Origin: Mycobacterium sp. 1164985.4
GTDB taxonomy: Bacteria > Actinomycetota > Actinomycetes > Mycobacteriales > Mycobacteriaceae
NCBI RefSeq assembly: GCF_001668575.1
Contig: NZ_LZMD01000085.1
Location: forward strand, 186,001-250,000
DNA: 64,000 nt
Direction: 5' to 3'
Within the stretch, counting starts at the first letter, position 1, and each line of letters starts with the position of its first letter. The translations under genes were made by a program, and so were the position numbers. Under the pieces are notes generated by a model. The model saw nothing but the letters and a program-made list of their open reading frames with translations, did not search any database and had not been told where the DNA came from. Below, piece by piece: positions 1 through 8,618 of the stretch.

Positions 1-2
1 TC

Positions 3-578
3 GGCTCTTATGCCGGTGCGCCGCCCGCCGACCTGAAGGCGCTGTTCCCGTTCATCGACGGCAGCATGTTGATCGGCGCCGTCGGTTATGCGCTGAACGG
101 CGTCATCGCGGCCTACCCCGAACACGAGGCGGCTATCCGGGCGACGCTGACCCCGCGCGGCGCGGACCTGCTCTACAAGGTGCAGGACCAGTGCGTCGCC
201 GAGACGCTGACCAAGTTCATGTTCCGGCACCTGCAGCCGTACTTCAATCAGGACATCTTCCAACTCGTCGAGCAGGAGCCGTTCACGTCGCTCTTCGACG
301 AGCAGAAGCTGGGTCGCATGAAACCCAATGCGCCCGTGCTGATCAACGCCAACCGATACGACCCGCTGGTCCCGTGGGCGCCGGCGATGCAGATGGGCCG
401 CGACTGGTGCGCCCAGGGCGCCGACGTCGAGGCGCGCACCAACGAACAGCCGCCGTTCCTCAACAAGGCGATGGTCAACCACGGCCTGCCAATGCTGGTC
501 GACGGCGAACCCGCCATGCAGTGGATTGCCGACCGGTTCAAGGGCGTGCCGACGGCGTCGAACTGCGGACGCTTCTGA
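3..578 (+). CDS. Secretory lipase family protein, 5' truncated by window edge
   Basis: Only the C-terminal 191 residues lie in the window; the frame is already open at the left edge. The visible start GSYAGAPPADL and the later stretch LINANRYDPLVPW, followed by NHGLPMLVDGEPAMQW, match the layout of the secretory triacylglycerol lipase family (LIP, PF03583): an alpha/beta hydrolase with the catalytic Asp in the NRYDPLVP region and the catalytic His in the NHG region. The nucleophile Ser lies upstream, outside the window. Such proteins are exported and hydrolyse acyl esters. The exact substrate cannot be told. It converges with the hemophore gene, one base apart. Confidence 0.75.
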   Translation, partial: GSYAGAPPADLKALFPFIDGSMLIGAVGYALNGVIAAYPEHEAAIRATLTPRGADLLYKVQDQCVAETLTKFMFRHLQPYFNQDIFQLVEQEPFTSLFDEQKLGRMKPNAPVLINANRYDPLVPWAPAMQMGRDWCAQGADVEARTNEQPPFLNKAMVNHGLPMLVDGEPAMQWIADRFKGVPTASNCGRF

Positions 579-579
579 G

Positions 580-948
580 TCAGGGCACGGCCGTTGCGCC
601 GCAGTGGTTCTTCAGATCGACGAGCGGCTGGCGAATCCCGGCCATCTCGGCGCTTTCCTGCGGATGTTCAGTCATATAGGTCGTCACACGCGCGGCGACC
701 TGCTCACGCGAGAGACCCTGCAGCGTGCTCATGTACGAGTTCAGATCGGGATGGGTGAACAGGTACGCCGAGGTCGACGCGTCGACCCCGGCGCGCACGC
801 CTTCGAGATCGGCGGTGGAGCAATTCGCCGGTCCCGCACCGGGATTCGTATCGGCCTGGGCGAGCGGGGCGGCGATCAGCGCTGCGGCTCCGGCCGCCCC
901 GGCGAGGGTGGCCAGTGAAAGGGGGACTGACCTGCGGATGTTGAGCAT
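580..948 (-). CDS. Hemophore-like (haem-binding, Rv0203-type) secreted protein
   Basis: A 122-residue protein. It has a clear Sec signal peptide: positive MLNIRR, a hydrophobic Ala/Leu core, and probable cleavage after PLAQA near residue 32. The mature part is small and helical with two cysteines, C43 and C116, placed to form a disulfide. The CSTADLEG start, the YLFTHPDLNSYM segment and the terminal NHC motif are typical of the mycobacterial hemophore/haem-binding family (MHB), in which Rv0203 carries haem outside the cell. I infer a haem-binding role from family resemblance only. It is transcribed alone, facing the lipase. Confidence 0.7.
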   Translation of the reverse strand: MLNIRRSVPLSLATLAGAAGAAALIAAPLAQADTNPGAGPANCSTADLEGVRAGVDASTSAYLFTHPDLNSYMSTLQGLSREQVAARVTTYMTEHPQESAEMAGIRQPLVDLKNHCGATAVP

Positions 949-1076
949 TGCGATGACTCCCTGGACGGTTTGCGTTGTTTGCCAGTCTGTTGCCGTCGCG
1001 CTCGACCCGCACGCCGTCCCAAGCGGTTACACAGGAAACCTGTAGCCGACGACAAGGTGCCTGTCGCGGGCCGTGG

Positions 1077-1703
1077 TCAACGTTGCCAACGGGGCTGGGG
1101 AGCGTCGAGGTTGAAGCCGACGCCGACCATCCGGATCACGAAACATACCGTCGCCGCGCCGAGCGTCGCCCAGATGGTCCGGTACTCGAGGCCGTAGAGG
1201 GCCGCAGCACATCCAGCGCCGATCATCGCCGGGATGGCGTAAAGCTCGCTTCGGAACACGGTGGGGACCTGCCCGATCGCCATGTCACGAATGGTGCCGC
1301 CACCCACCGCGGTGATGGTGCCCACGATTACGGCCTGGAGGACACCGAACCCCATGCTCAGCGCCTTGTAGCTGGCAAGAACGGCGAAAACGCTCAGCCC
1401 CACTGCGTCGGCGGCTGTGATGGGCATCGTGAAGCGCCCGAGCGCGGGACTGAGTATGAACGCGACGCACCCGCCGGCAGCCGCAGTCACCAGATACCGC
1501 CAGTCCACGAACGTCGCGGGAGGAAGGGCGTCGAGCAGGATGTCGCGGATGACTCCACCACCCAGGCCGGTGAGCATGCCGACGGTGACGATGCCGAAGA
1601 TGTCAAGACGTGTAACACGCACCGAGACCAAGGCGCCATTGAGCGCGAACGCGAAGGTGCCGATGAGGTCGAGCACGAGCAGAAGCGGTGTTTCGGTCGA
1701 CAT
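1077..1703 (-). CDS. Trimeric intracellular cation (TRIC/UPF0126, YadS-like) channel family membrane protein
   Basis: A 208-residue polytopic membrane protein with about seven hydrophobic segments. It carries the duplicated glycine signature of the UPF0126/TRIC family twice: GLGGGVIRDILL in the N-terminal half and AVGGGTIRDMAIG in the C-terminal half, which marks two related three-helix repeats. Prokaryotic TRIC proteins are homotrimeric monovalent cation channels of the inner membrane. The start was placed at MSTETPLL (1703), which leaves 22 bp to the divergent amidohydrolase start; an ATG at 1727 would overlap that start. The cargo ion is not evident from sequence. Confidence 0.8.
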   Translation of the reverse strand: MSTETPLLLVLDLIGTFAFALNGALVSVRVTRLDIFGIVTVGMLTGLGGGVIRDILLDALPPATFVDWRYLVTAAAGGCVAFILSPALGRFTMPITAADAVGLSVFAVLASYKALSMGFGVLQAVIVGTITAVGGGTIRDMAIGQVPTVFRSELYAIPAMIGAGCAAALYGLEYRTIWATLGAATVCFVIRMVGVGFNLDAPQPRWQR

Positions 1704-1725
1704 TTGGCGGTGTATACCCGGCAAC

Positions 1726-2994
1726 ATGCAGCCATCCCCGGAAGTTCTCGGCCAAGTGCTGGCTGGACTGCCTAGGGCGCGGGACTGGCAGGAATCCTTG
1801 TACCGCGACCTGCATGCGCATCCGGAACTGTCGCACCACGAAGTCCGAACCGCCCGTAAGGTCGCCGAACGGTTACGCGGCTTCGGCTACGAGGTGCGCG
1901 ACGGCGTGGGCGGCACCGGGGTCGTCGGTGTGCTGTCCAACGGGCCGGGGCCGGCCGTGCTGCTGCGTGCCGACATGGATGCGCTACCCGTGCAGGAGGC
2001 CACCGGGCTCGACTACGCCAGCAGCGTGCGGGCGACCGATGCCGGCGGCAACGACGTTCCGGTCATGCACGCATGCGGACACGACGTACACGTCGTCGCG
2101 CTGTTGGGCGCGGCCCAGTTACTCGTCGAGGGTCGCGACCACTGGAGCGGCACCGTCGTCGCATTGTTTCAACCCGCCGAGGAAACCTCGGACGGTGCCC
2201 GCGCGATGGTGGACGACGACCTGGCACAGCTGATTCCCAAGATCGACGTCGCGCTCGCACAGCACGTGCTGCCCGCACCCGCCGGCCGCGTCGGCGTGCG
2301 CGAAGGTGCCGTTCTCTCCGCTGCCGACAGCATGCGCATCACCGTCTACGGCCGCGGCGCCCACGGCTCGATGCCGCAGGCGGCCGTGGACCCCATCGTG
2401 CTGGCGGCGATGATCGTCGTACGCCTGCAGGCCGTCGTATCCCGTGAGGTCGCACCGGGCGATACCGCGGTGCTGACCGTCGGCAGCATCGCGGCCGGTA
2501 CCAAGAGCAATGTGATCCCGGATCACGCTGTGCTGCAACTGAATATCCGTACCTACAGCGAGCAGACGCGCAGGACCGTGCTCGAGGCCATCCGGCGTAT
2601 CGTCACCGCCGAGTGCCGGGCATCGAATTCCCCGAAGGAGCCTGAGTTCGAGCTTTTCGACCGCTTTCCCTTGACTGAGAACGACTTTGATACCACCAAC
2701 CAGGTGAGGGATATGTTCGTCGCGTTCTTCGGGGAGCGGTGCGGGGAGATGCCGCCGCAGAGCGCGAGCGAAGACTTCAGCGAGATACCGGTCGCGCTGG
2801 GGGTGCCGTACACGTACTGGGGGATCGGTGGCATCGATGCACAGTCCTACCAGCAGGCCCTCGATCGCGGCAGCGTGGAGCAGGACATTCCGGTCAATCA
2901 CTCGGCGACGTTCGCCCCGGTCATCCAGCCGACCCTGGACACCGGCACGCAGGCGTTGGTCGTCGCAGCGATGGCCTGGTTGGCGCGGACATGA
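1726..2994 (+). CDS. M20 family metallo-amidohydrolase
   Basis: A 422-residue member of the M20 peptidase/amidohydrolase family (AmiA/AmhX, hippurate hydrolase-like). The first metal-ligand motif ACGHDVHV and the PAEETSDGA stretch carrying the acidic ligands are clear, and a dimerisation lid follows (ITVYGRGAHGSMPQ). Family members hydrolyse N-acyl amino acids, indole-acetyl amino acids or similar amides using one or two divalent metals. The start at 1726 (MQPSPEVL) was preferred because the longer upstream frame would run through the divergent TRIC gene. The substrate is unknown. It is separated from wrbA by 51 bp and may be co-transcribed with it. Confidence 0.85.
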   Translation: MQPSPEVLGQVLAGLPRARDWQESLYRDLHAHPELSHHEVRTARKVAERLRGFGYEVRDGVGGTGVVGVLSNGPGPAVLLRADMDALPVQEATGLDYASSVRATDAGGNDVPVMHACGHDVHVVALLGAAQLLVEGRDHWSGTVVALFQPAEETSDGARAMVDDDLAQLIPKIDVALAQHVLPAPAGRVGVREGAVLSAADSMRITVYGRGAHGSMPQAAVDPIVLAAMIVVRLQAVVSREVAPGDTAVLTVGSIAAGTKSNVIPDHAVLQLNIRTYSEQTRRTVLEAIRRIVTAECRASNSPKEPEFELFDRFPLTENDFDTTNQVRDMFVAFFGERCGEMPPQSASEDFSEIPVALGVPYTYWGIGGIDAQSYQQALDRGSVEQDIPVNHSATFAPVIQPTLDTGTQALVVAAMAWLART

Positions 2995-3045
2995 GACATC
3001 CTCAACGGGAGGGCCGCTGACGCGTCAACAGGAAGGAGATCGACC

Positions 3046-3657
3046 ATGGTGAAGCTATCGGTGATCTACTACTCGGCCACGGGGCATGGCACTGCGATGG
3101 CGCGCAGGGTCGCCGAGGCCGGAGAGGAGGCCGGTGCCGAAGTTCGGTTACGCCACGTTGCGGAAACGCGTGATCCGCAGACATTCGCCGACAATCCCGC
3201 TTGGAGTGCGAATTACGAGGCCACGAAGGATCTTCCGGTGGCGACCGGTGACGACATCGTGTGGGCCGACGCCGTGATCTTCGGCTCGCCGACTCGATTC
3301 GGTTCCCCCGCAGCCCCTTTCCGGACCTACATCGACACGCTGGGCGGGCTGTGGGCGCAGGGTCAGCTCGCGGACAAGGTCTACGCGGGATTCACGTCCT
3401 CCCAAACCGCTCACGGTGGCCAGGAAACCACCCTCATCAACCTCTACGTCACGCTGATGCACTTCGGCGGCATCATCGTCCCGCCCGGTTACACCAGTCA
3501 GTTGAAGTTCGCCGACGGCAACCCTTACGGGGTCAGTCACGTCACCGGGCCGGACAACAAGTCGCCCCTCAACGAAGCGACCATTGCCGCACTCGAACAC
3601 ATGGCGCAACGCGTTGTCACCGTCGCTGGGCACCTGACGGCTCGACTGGCGGGATGA
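3046..3657 (+). CDS. wrbA: NAD(P)H:quinone oxidoreductase, flavodoxin-like WrbA
   Basis: A 203-residue flavodoxin-fold protein of usual WrbA length. The FMN phosphate loop is YSATGHGTA (residues 9-17), the GSPTRFG loop that stacks on the isoalloxazine ring starts at about residue 83, and the C-terminal half has TSSQTAHGGQETT followed by HFGGIIVPPGYT, both hallmarks of WrbA. These tetrameric enzymes carry out two-electron reduction of quinones, preventing semiquinone radicals. A Shine-Dalgarno-like AAGGAGA lies about 10 nt before the ATG. Cytoplasmic. The role in quinone detoxification is inferred from the family. Confidence 0.9.
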   Translation: MVKLSVIYYSATGHGTAMARRVAEAGEEAGAEVRLRHVAETRDPQTFADNPAWSANYEATKDLPVATGDDIVWADAVIFGSPTRFGSPAAPFRTYIDTLGGLWAQGQLADKVYAGFTSSQTAHGGQETTLINLYVTLMHFGGIIVPPGYTSQLKFADGNPYGVSHVTGPDNKSPLNEATIAALEHMAQRVVTVAGHLTARLAG

Positions 3658-3728
3658 TGGGCCGTCGCGCAGGCCGCCGATCGGGCCGAACACGACGTCT
3701 GATGCGGCCATAAATAACCGGGCATCGC

Positions 3729-3734
3729 TAGTCT
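3729..3734 (+). promoter_or_regulatory. Probable -10 element of a leaderless tmk transcript
   Basis: TAGTCT lies exactly 7 nt before the GTG start of tmk. TANNNT followed by 6-8 nt and then an ATG or GTG is the common layout of leaderless mycobacterial genes, and no Shine-Dalgarno sequence is visible here. A -35 hexamer is not clear. Confidence 0.45.
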
Positions 3735-3741
3735 CACAGCC

Positions 3742-4374
3742 GTGCTGATGGTCATCGAAGGCGTCGACGGCGCGGGCAAACGCACGCTGACCAACGGGCT
3801 GCGAACCGCGTTCGAGGCCCACGGCAGGACGGTGACCAGCCTGGCGTTCCCGCGCTACGGCCAGTCCGTGGAGGCCGACGTGGCCGCCGAGGCGCTGCAC
3901 GGTTCGCACGGCGACCTGGCCGACTCGGTCTACGCGATGGCCGTCCTGTTCGCGCTCGACCGTGCGCGCGCCAAGGCCGAGGTCGAACGTCTGCAGGCCG
4001 CCTACGACGTCGTCATCCTCGACCGTTACGTCGCATCCAACGCCGCATACAGCGCCGCGCGGCTGCACCAGGACGCCGACGGAGAGGTCGTCGAGTGGGT
4101 GCGCGTCCTGGAGTACGAGCGGCTCGCGCTGCCGCGACCGGACGCCCAGGTGCTGCTCGCCGTCCCGACCGAACTCGCCGCCCAGCGCGCCGAGCACCGC
4201 GCCAACACCGAGGCCGACCGCGCCAAGGACGCCTATGAGCGTGACGGCGGGCTGCAGCAACGCACCTCCGACGTCTACGCCGCGCTGGCCGCCGCGCACT
4301 GGTGCGGGCCCTGGACGGTGGCCGGACCCGACGTCGACGCCGCGGCCCTGGCCGCCGAACTGGACGCTCGGTAG
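3742..4374 (+). CDS. tmk: Thymidylate kinase (dTMP kinase)
   Basis: A 210-residue kinase that phosphorylates dTMP to dTDP with ATP, an essential step of dTTP synthesis. The P-loop EGVDGAGKRT has its lysine at residue 13. FPRYGQS and LDRYVASNAAYSAARLH are the base-binding and DR(Y/H) motifs, nearly the same as I recall for M. tuberculosis Tmk (Rv3247c). The lid region with QRAEHRANTEADRAKD follows. It starts with GTG and appears leaderless. It precedes mtrA by 79 bp, as in M. tuberculosis, but the sahH gene that lies upstream there is not in this position. Confidence 0.95.
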   Translation: MLMVIEGVDGAGKRTLTNGLRTAFEAHGRTVTSLAFPRYGQSVEADVAAEALHGSHGDLADSVYAMAVLFALDRARAKAEVERLQAAYDVVILDRYVASNAAYSAARLHQDADGEVVEWVRVLEYERLALPRPDAQVLLAVPTELAAQRAEHRANTEADRAKDAYERDGGLQQRTSDVYAALAAAHWCGPWTVAGPDVDAAALAAELDAR

Positions 4375-4453
4375 GCCCGTTCGGGCACATTCGCCGGTCA
4401 ACACGCGAAACGCGCCGTGTGGTAGCCGGGGTTTATCGCAATTCGGTGACACC

Positions 4454-5140
4454 ATGGACTCCATGAGGCAAAGGATTCTGGTTGTCGACGATGACCCGTC
4501 GCTCGCCGAGATGCTCACCATCGTGCTGCGGGGGGAAGGTTTCGACACCGCGGTCATCGGTGACGGCACCCAAGCGCTGACCGCGGTCCGCGAGCTGCGG
4601 CCCGATCTGGTGCTGCTGGACCTGATGCTGCCCGGTATGAACGGCATCGACGTGTGCCGGGTGCTCCGCGCGGACTCCGGCGTGCCGATCGTCATGCTGA
4701 CCGCCAAGACGGACACCGTCGACGTGGTGCTGGGCCTGGAGTCCGGCGCCGACGACTACGTCATGAAGCCGTTCAAACCCAAGGAGCTCGTCGCGCGCGT
4801 TCGAGCGAGGTTGCGGCGCAACGAGGACGAGCCGGCCGAGATGCTGTCGATCGGCGATGTCGACATCGACGTGCCCGCGCACAAGGTCACCCGGCAGGGC
4901 GAACAGATCTCGCTGACCCCGCTGGAATTCGACCTGTTGGTGGCGTTGGCGCGCAAACCCCGCCAGGTGTTTACTCGAGATGTGCTGCTCGAACAGGTGT
5001 GGGGTTATCGGCACCCCGCGGACACCCGTTTGGTGAACGTGCATGTCCAGCGGCTGCGGGCGAAGGTCGAGAAGGACCCGGAGAACCCCCAGGTGGTGCT
5101 CACCGTTCGAGGAGTGGGATACAAGGCCGGACCCCCGTGA
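4454..5140 (+). CDS. mtrA: Two-component response regulator MtrA
   Basis: A 228-residue OmpR/PhoB-type regulator, the length of the M. tuberculosis protein. The receiver domain spans about residues 6-120 with acidic pocket DDD at 12-14, phospho-acceptor D56 (LLDLMLP), the conserved Thr in VMLTAKT and the Lys in VMKPFKP. The winged-helix DNA-binding domain fills residues 130-228 (TPLEFDLLVALARKPRQVFTR, with the recognition helix near RLVNVHVQRLR). MtrA, phosphorylated by MtrB, controls cell-division and cell-wall genes and binds oriC in mycobacteria. MDSMRQRIL was chosen as the start; the Met at 4463 is an alternative. It heads the mtrA-mtrB-lpqB operon. Confidence 0.97.
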   Translation: MDSMRQRILVVDDDPSLAEMLTIVLRGEGFDTAVIGDGTQALTAVRELRPDLVLLDLMLPGMNGIDVCRVLRADSGVPIVMLTAKTDTVDVVLGLESGADDYVMKPFKPKELVARVRARLRRNEDEPAEMLSIGDVDIDVPAHKVTRQGEQISLTPLEFDLLVALARKPRQVFTRDVLLEQVWGYRHPADTRLVNVHVQRLRAKVEKDPENPQVVLTVRGVGYKAGPP

Positions 5141-5211
5141 CAGGCACGGCTCGGCCGTGGTCGTGATCTCGACCGCACGGCGGTCGCCGTGTTGACCACC
5201 CGGCGGGCGCC

Positions 5212-6858
5212 GTGATCTTCAGTTCCAGACGACGCATCCATCGTCGTTCGGCTCCGTTGGTACGCGGACTGGGCGCGTTGGGGCGGGCGATCAGCCTCGC
5301 CTGGCGGCGCTCTCTGCAGCTGCGCGTCGTCTCGTTGACGTTGGGACTGTCGCTGGCCGTCATCCTCGTGCTCGGTTTCGTGCTGACCAGCCAGATCACC
5401 GACCGCATCCTCGAGGTCAAGGTGCGTGCGGCCACCGAACAGATCGACCGCGCGCGCACCACCGTCAGCGGGATCGTCGGCGGTGAGGAGACCCGCTCGC
5501 TCGACAGCAGCCTGCAGTTGGCGCGCAACACGCTGATCGACCGCAGCGCCGACGCCGAACCGGGCCTGGCGGGCACATTCGACGCGGTTCTGGTGGTGCC
5601 CGGCGACGGGCCCCGAGCGGCGACGGCGGCCGGTCCCGTTCAGCAGGTGCCCAACACTCTGCGCGACTTCGTCAAGGCCGGTCAGGTCAGCTATCAGTAC
5701 GCGACCGTGCACACCGACGGCTTCTCCGGACCCGCGCTGATCGTCGGTAGCCCTACGTCGTCGCCGGTGACGAATCTCGAGCTGTACCTGATCTTTCCGT
5801 TGAACAACGAAGAGTCGACGATCACGCTGGTCCGCGGGACGATGGCGACCGGCGGCGTGGTCCTCCTCGGCCTGCTCGCCGCGATCGCCCTGCTGGTGGC
5901 GCGCCAGATCGTGCTTCCGGTGCGGTCCGCATCACGCATCGCCGAGCGGTTCGCCGAAGGGCACCTCACCGAGCGCATGCCGGTGCGCGGCGAGGACGAC
6001 ATGGCCCGCCTGGCCGTCTCGTTCAACGACATGGCCGAGAGCCTGCACCGCCAGATCACCCAGCTCGAGGAGTTCGGCAACCTGCAGCGGCGGTTCACCT
6101 CCGACGTCAGTCACGAACTGCGGACACCGTTGACCACGGTGCGCATGGCCGCCGACCTGATCTACGACCACAGCGAGGACCTCGACCCGGCGCTGCGCCG
6201 GTCCACCGAGCTGATGGTCAGCGAGCTCGACCGCTTCGAGACGCTGCTCAACGACCTGCTCGAGATCTCCCGCCACGACGCCGGTGTCGCCGAGTTGTCG
6301 GTCGAGTCGCTCGATCTGCGCTCGACGGTGCAGAGCGCGCTGGACAACGTCGGACACCTCGCGGCCGACGCCGAGGTCGAGCTCATCGTTGACATGCCCA
6401 CCAAGGAGGTTATCGCCGAGGTCGACCCGCGCCGCGTCGAGCGCATCCTGCGCAACCTGATCGCCAACGCCATCGATCACGCCGAACACAAACCGGTGCG
6501 CATCCGGATGGCCGCCGACGACGACACCGTCGCCGTCACCGTCCGCGACTACGGCGTCGGGCTGCGACCCGGCGAGGAGAAGCTGGTCTTCAGCCGGTTC
6601 TGGCGGTCGGATCCTTCGCGGGTGCGGCGTTCCGGCGGCACCGGTCTGGGTCTGGCGATCAGCATCGAAGACGCCCGTCTGCACCAGGGCAGGCTCGAGG
6701 CGTGGGGCGAACCTGGCAAGGGCGCCTGCTTCCGCCTGACGTTGCCGCTCGTGCGCGGGCACAAGGTGACGACCAGCCCGCTGCCGTTGAAACCCGTTGC
6801 GCCGGACGAACCTCCGCCCCGCAATCGCGATCGTGAGCCCGCGCAGGAGTCCGTGTGA
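5212..6858 (+). CDS. mtrB: Sensor histidine kinase MtrB
   Basis: A 548-residue membrane kinase and the partner of MtrA. A first transmembrane segment (about residues 43-63, LGLSLAVILVLGFVL) and a second (about 211-231) flank an extracellular domain of about 145 residues. A HAMP linker follows, then the H-box TSDVSHELRTPL with phospho-acceptor H301, the N-box RILRNLIANAIDHAEH, and the G-boxes DYGVGLRPGE and GGTGLGLAIS. The GTG start follows an in-frame stop at 5164, so no longer form is possible. It overlaps lpqB by 4 bp, indicating translational coupling. It senses septum and cell-wall state in mycobacteria. Confidence 0.96.
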   Translation: MIFSSRRRIHRRSAPLVRGLGALGRAISLAWRRSLQLRVVSLTLGLSLAVILVLGFVLTSQITDRILEVKVRAATEQIDRARTTVSGIVGGEETRSLDSSLQLARNTLIDRSADAEPGLAGTFDAVLVVPGDGPRAATAAGPVQQVPNTLRDFVKAGQVSYQYATVHTDGFSGPALIVGSPTSSPVTNLELYLIFPLNNEESTITLVRGTMATGGVVLLGLLAAIALLVARQIVLPVRSASRIAERFAEGHLTERMPVRGEDDMARLAVSFNDMAESLHRQITQLEEFGNLQRRFTSDVSHELRTPLTTVRMAADLIYDHSEDLDPALRRSTELMVSELDRFETLLNDLLEISRHDAGVAELSVESLDLRSTVQSALDNVGHLAADAEVELIVDMPTKEVIAEVDPRRVERILRNLIANAIDHAEHKPVRIRMAADDDTVAVTVRDYGVGLRPGEEKLVFSRFWRSDPSRVRRSGGTGLGLAISIEDARLHQGRLEAWGEPGKGACFRLTLPLVRGHKVTTSPLPLKPVAPDEPPPRNRDREPAQESV

Positions 6859-8612
6859 GAAGCCTGCTGGCGGCCCTGAGTCTGCTGGCCTTGGTACTGA
6901 CGGGTTGTGCAGGTGTGCCCAGCTCGTCGTCGCCCCAGGCCATCGGAACCGTCGACCGGCCCGCCCCGCCCAGCCTGCCCAAGCCGACGCCGGGCATGGA
7001 TCCCGACGTGTTGCTGCGCGAGTTCCTCAAGGCGACAGCCGATCCGGCGAACCGGCATCTGGCCGCGCGGCAGTTCCTCACCGAGTCCGCCTCACAGGCT
7101 TGGGATGACGCGGGCAGCGCGCTGCTGATCGACAACGTTGTCTTCGTCGAAACCCGTGGCCCGGAACGGGTCTCGGTGAGCATGCGTGCCGACATCCTCG
7201 GCTCGCTGTCGGACATGGGGGTGTTCGAGACGGGGGAGGGCGCGCTGCCCGACCCCGGCCCGATCGAACTGATCAAGACGCCGGACGGCTGGCGCATCGA
7301 CAAGCTGCCCAACGGCGTCTTCCTCGACTGGCAACAGTTCCAGGCCACCTACCGCCGCAACACGCTGTACTTTGTCGACCCCACGGGAAGCACCGTCGTG
7401 CCCGACCCGCGCTACGTCGCGGTGTCCGACCCCGACCAGCTGGCCACTGAACTGGTCAGCAAGCTGATCGCCGGTCCTCGCCCGGAGATGGTCAAGACCG
7501 TCCGCAACCTGCTGGACCCGCCGCTGAAGCTGCGCGGCCCGGTCACGCGCGCCGACGGCGGCAAGATGGGCGTCGGCCGCGGCTACGGCGGGGCCCGCAT
7601 CGATTTGGACAACCTGTCGACCACCGATCCGCACAGCAGGCAACTGCTTGCGGCGCAACTCATCTGGACTCTGTTCCGCGCCGGCGTCAACGGTCCGTAC
7701 GTCATCAACGCAGACGGCGCCGCCCTCGACGACCGGTTCGCCGACGGCTGGGAGACCTCCGATGTAGCGGCCACCGACCCCGGTGCCGCCTCCGGTGTCG
7801 CGGCCGGGCTGCACGCGCTGGTGGGCGGTTCCCTTGTCGCCCTTGATGGACAGCGGGCGCCACGGGTACCGGGGCCGTTCGGGCAGATGCCGAATCAGAC
7901 TGCCGCGGCGGTCTCGCGCAGCGGGCAGGAGGTCGCGTCGATCGTCACGCTGCGGCCGGGCGCGCCCGATACCTCGTCGACGATGTGGGTGGGGGCGTTG
8001 GGCGGGAACGCGTCTCAGGTGTTGGACGCGAGAAGCCTGTCGCGCCCGAGTTGGGCGCTCGACAACGCGGTGTGGGTGGTGATCGACGGCAACAACGTCG
8101 TGCGCGTCATCCAGGATGCGTCGGGTCAACCGGCGCGCATACCGGTCGACTCCACGCCGGTGTCGAGCCGGTTCTCGGGCGTGATCACCGAATTGCAGCT
8201 GTCGCGGGACGGCACCCGCGCGGCGCTGGTCATCGACGGCCAGGTGATCCTCGCCGGTGTCGAGCAGACGCCGGGAGGGGGCTACGCGCTGACCTATCCG
8301 CGACGGCTGGGATACGGGTTGCGCAACACCGTGGTGTCGCTGTCGTGGCGCACAGGGGACGACATCGTGGTCAGCAGAACCGATCCGCAGCATCCGGTGT
8401 CGTACGTCAACCTCGACGGCGTCAACTCCGACGGTCCGAGCCGCAACCTGCTGATGCCGGTGACCACGGTGGCGGCCAACCCGTCGACCGTCTACGTCGC
8501 CGATGCCCGTGGGGTCGTGCAGCTCTCGGGCTCTGTCGCCGAGGACGATCCGGCGTGGGCCGAGGTGCGCCCGCTGCTGGTGCCCGGCGCCGAACCGGTC
8601 CTGCCCGGCTGA
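6855..8612 (+). CDS. lpqB: Lipoprotein LpqB, MtrAB accessory
   Basis: A 585-residue lipoprotein. The signal peptide ends in the lipobox LTGC with lipidated C18, so it is anchored on the outer face of the membrane. A GerMN-type domain lies in the first half (region YRRNTLYFVDPTGSTVVPDPRYV through VISKLIAG-like residues), and a beta-propeller-like C-terminal half follows. In mycobacteria LpqB interacts with the extracellular part of MtrB and modulates its activity. Its GTG start overlaps the mtrB stop (GTGA), the standard layout of the operon in actinobacteria. It converges with a DUF2252 gene 6 bp away. Confidence 0.93.
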   Translation: MRSLLAALSLLALVLTGCAGVPSSSSPQAIGTVDRPAPPSLPKPTPGMDPDVLLREFLKATADPANRHLAARQFLTESASQAWDDAGSALLIDNVVFVETRGPERVSVSMRADILGSLSDMGVFETGEGALPDPGPIELIKTPDGWRIDKLPNGVFLDWQQFQATYRRNTLYFVDPTGSTVVPDPRYVAVSDPDQLATELVSKLIAGPRPEMVKTVRNLLDPPLKLRGPVTRADGGKMGVGRGYGGARIDLDNLSTTDPHSRQLLAAQLIWTLFRAGVNGPYVINADGAALDDRFADGWETSDVAATDPGAASGVAAGLHALVGGSLVALDGQRAPRVPGPFGQMPNQTAAAVSRSGQEVASIVTLRPGAPDTSSTMWVGALGGNASQVLDARSLSRPSWALDNAVWVVIDGNNVVRVIQDASGQPARIPVDSTPVSSRFSGVITELQLSRDGTRAALVIDGQVILAGVEQTPGGGYALTYPRRLGYGLRNTVVSLSWRTGDDIVVSRTDPQHPVSYVNLDGVNSDGPSRNLLMPVTTVAANPSTVYVADARGVVQLSGSVAEDDPAWAEVRPLLVPGAEPVLPG

Positions 8613-8618
8613 GCCCCG

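Noticed and set aside
1417..1725. N-terminal extension of the M20 amidohydrolase
   Set aside because: It would run antisense through the TRIC-type gene; the family N-terminus begins at 1726.
3148..4716. 522-codon open frame antisense to wrbA, tmk and mtrA
   Set aside because: It is a shadow of GC-rich codon usage; the product has no family pattern and the plus-strand genes are certain.
7092..8393. 433-codon open frame antisense to lpqB
   Set aside because: Low-complexity Arg/Asp/Gln-rich product typical of antisense frames; lpqB is clear.
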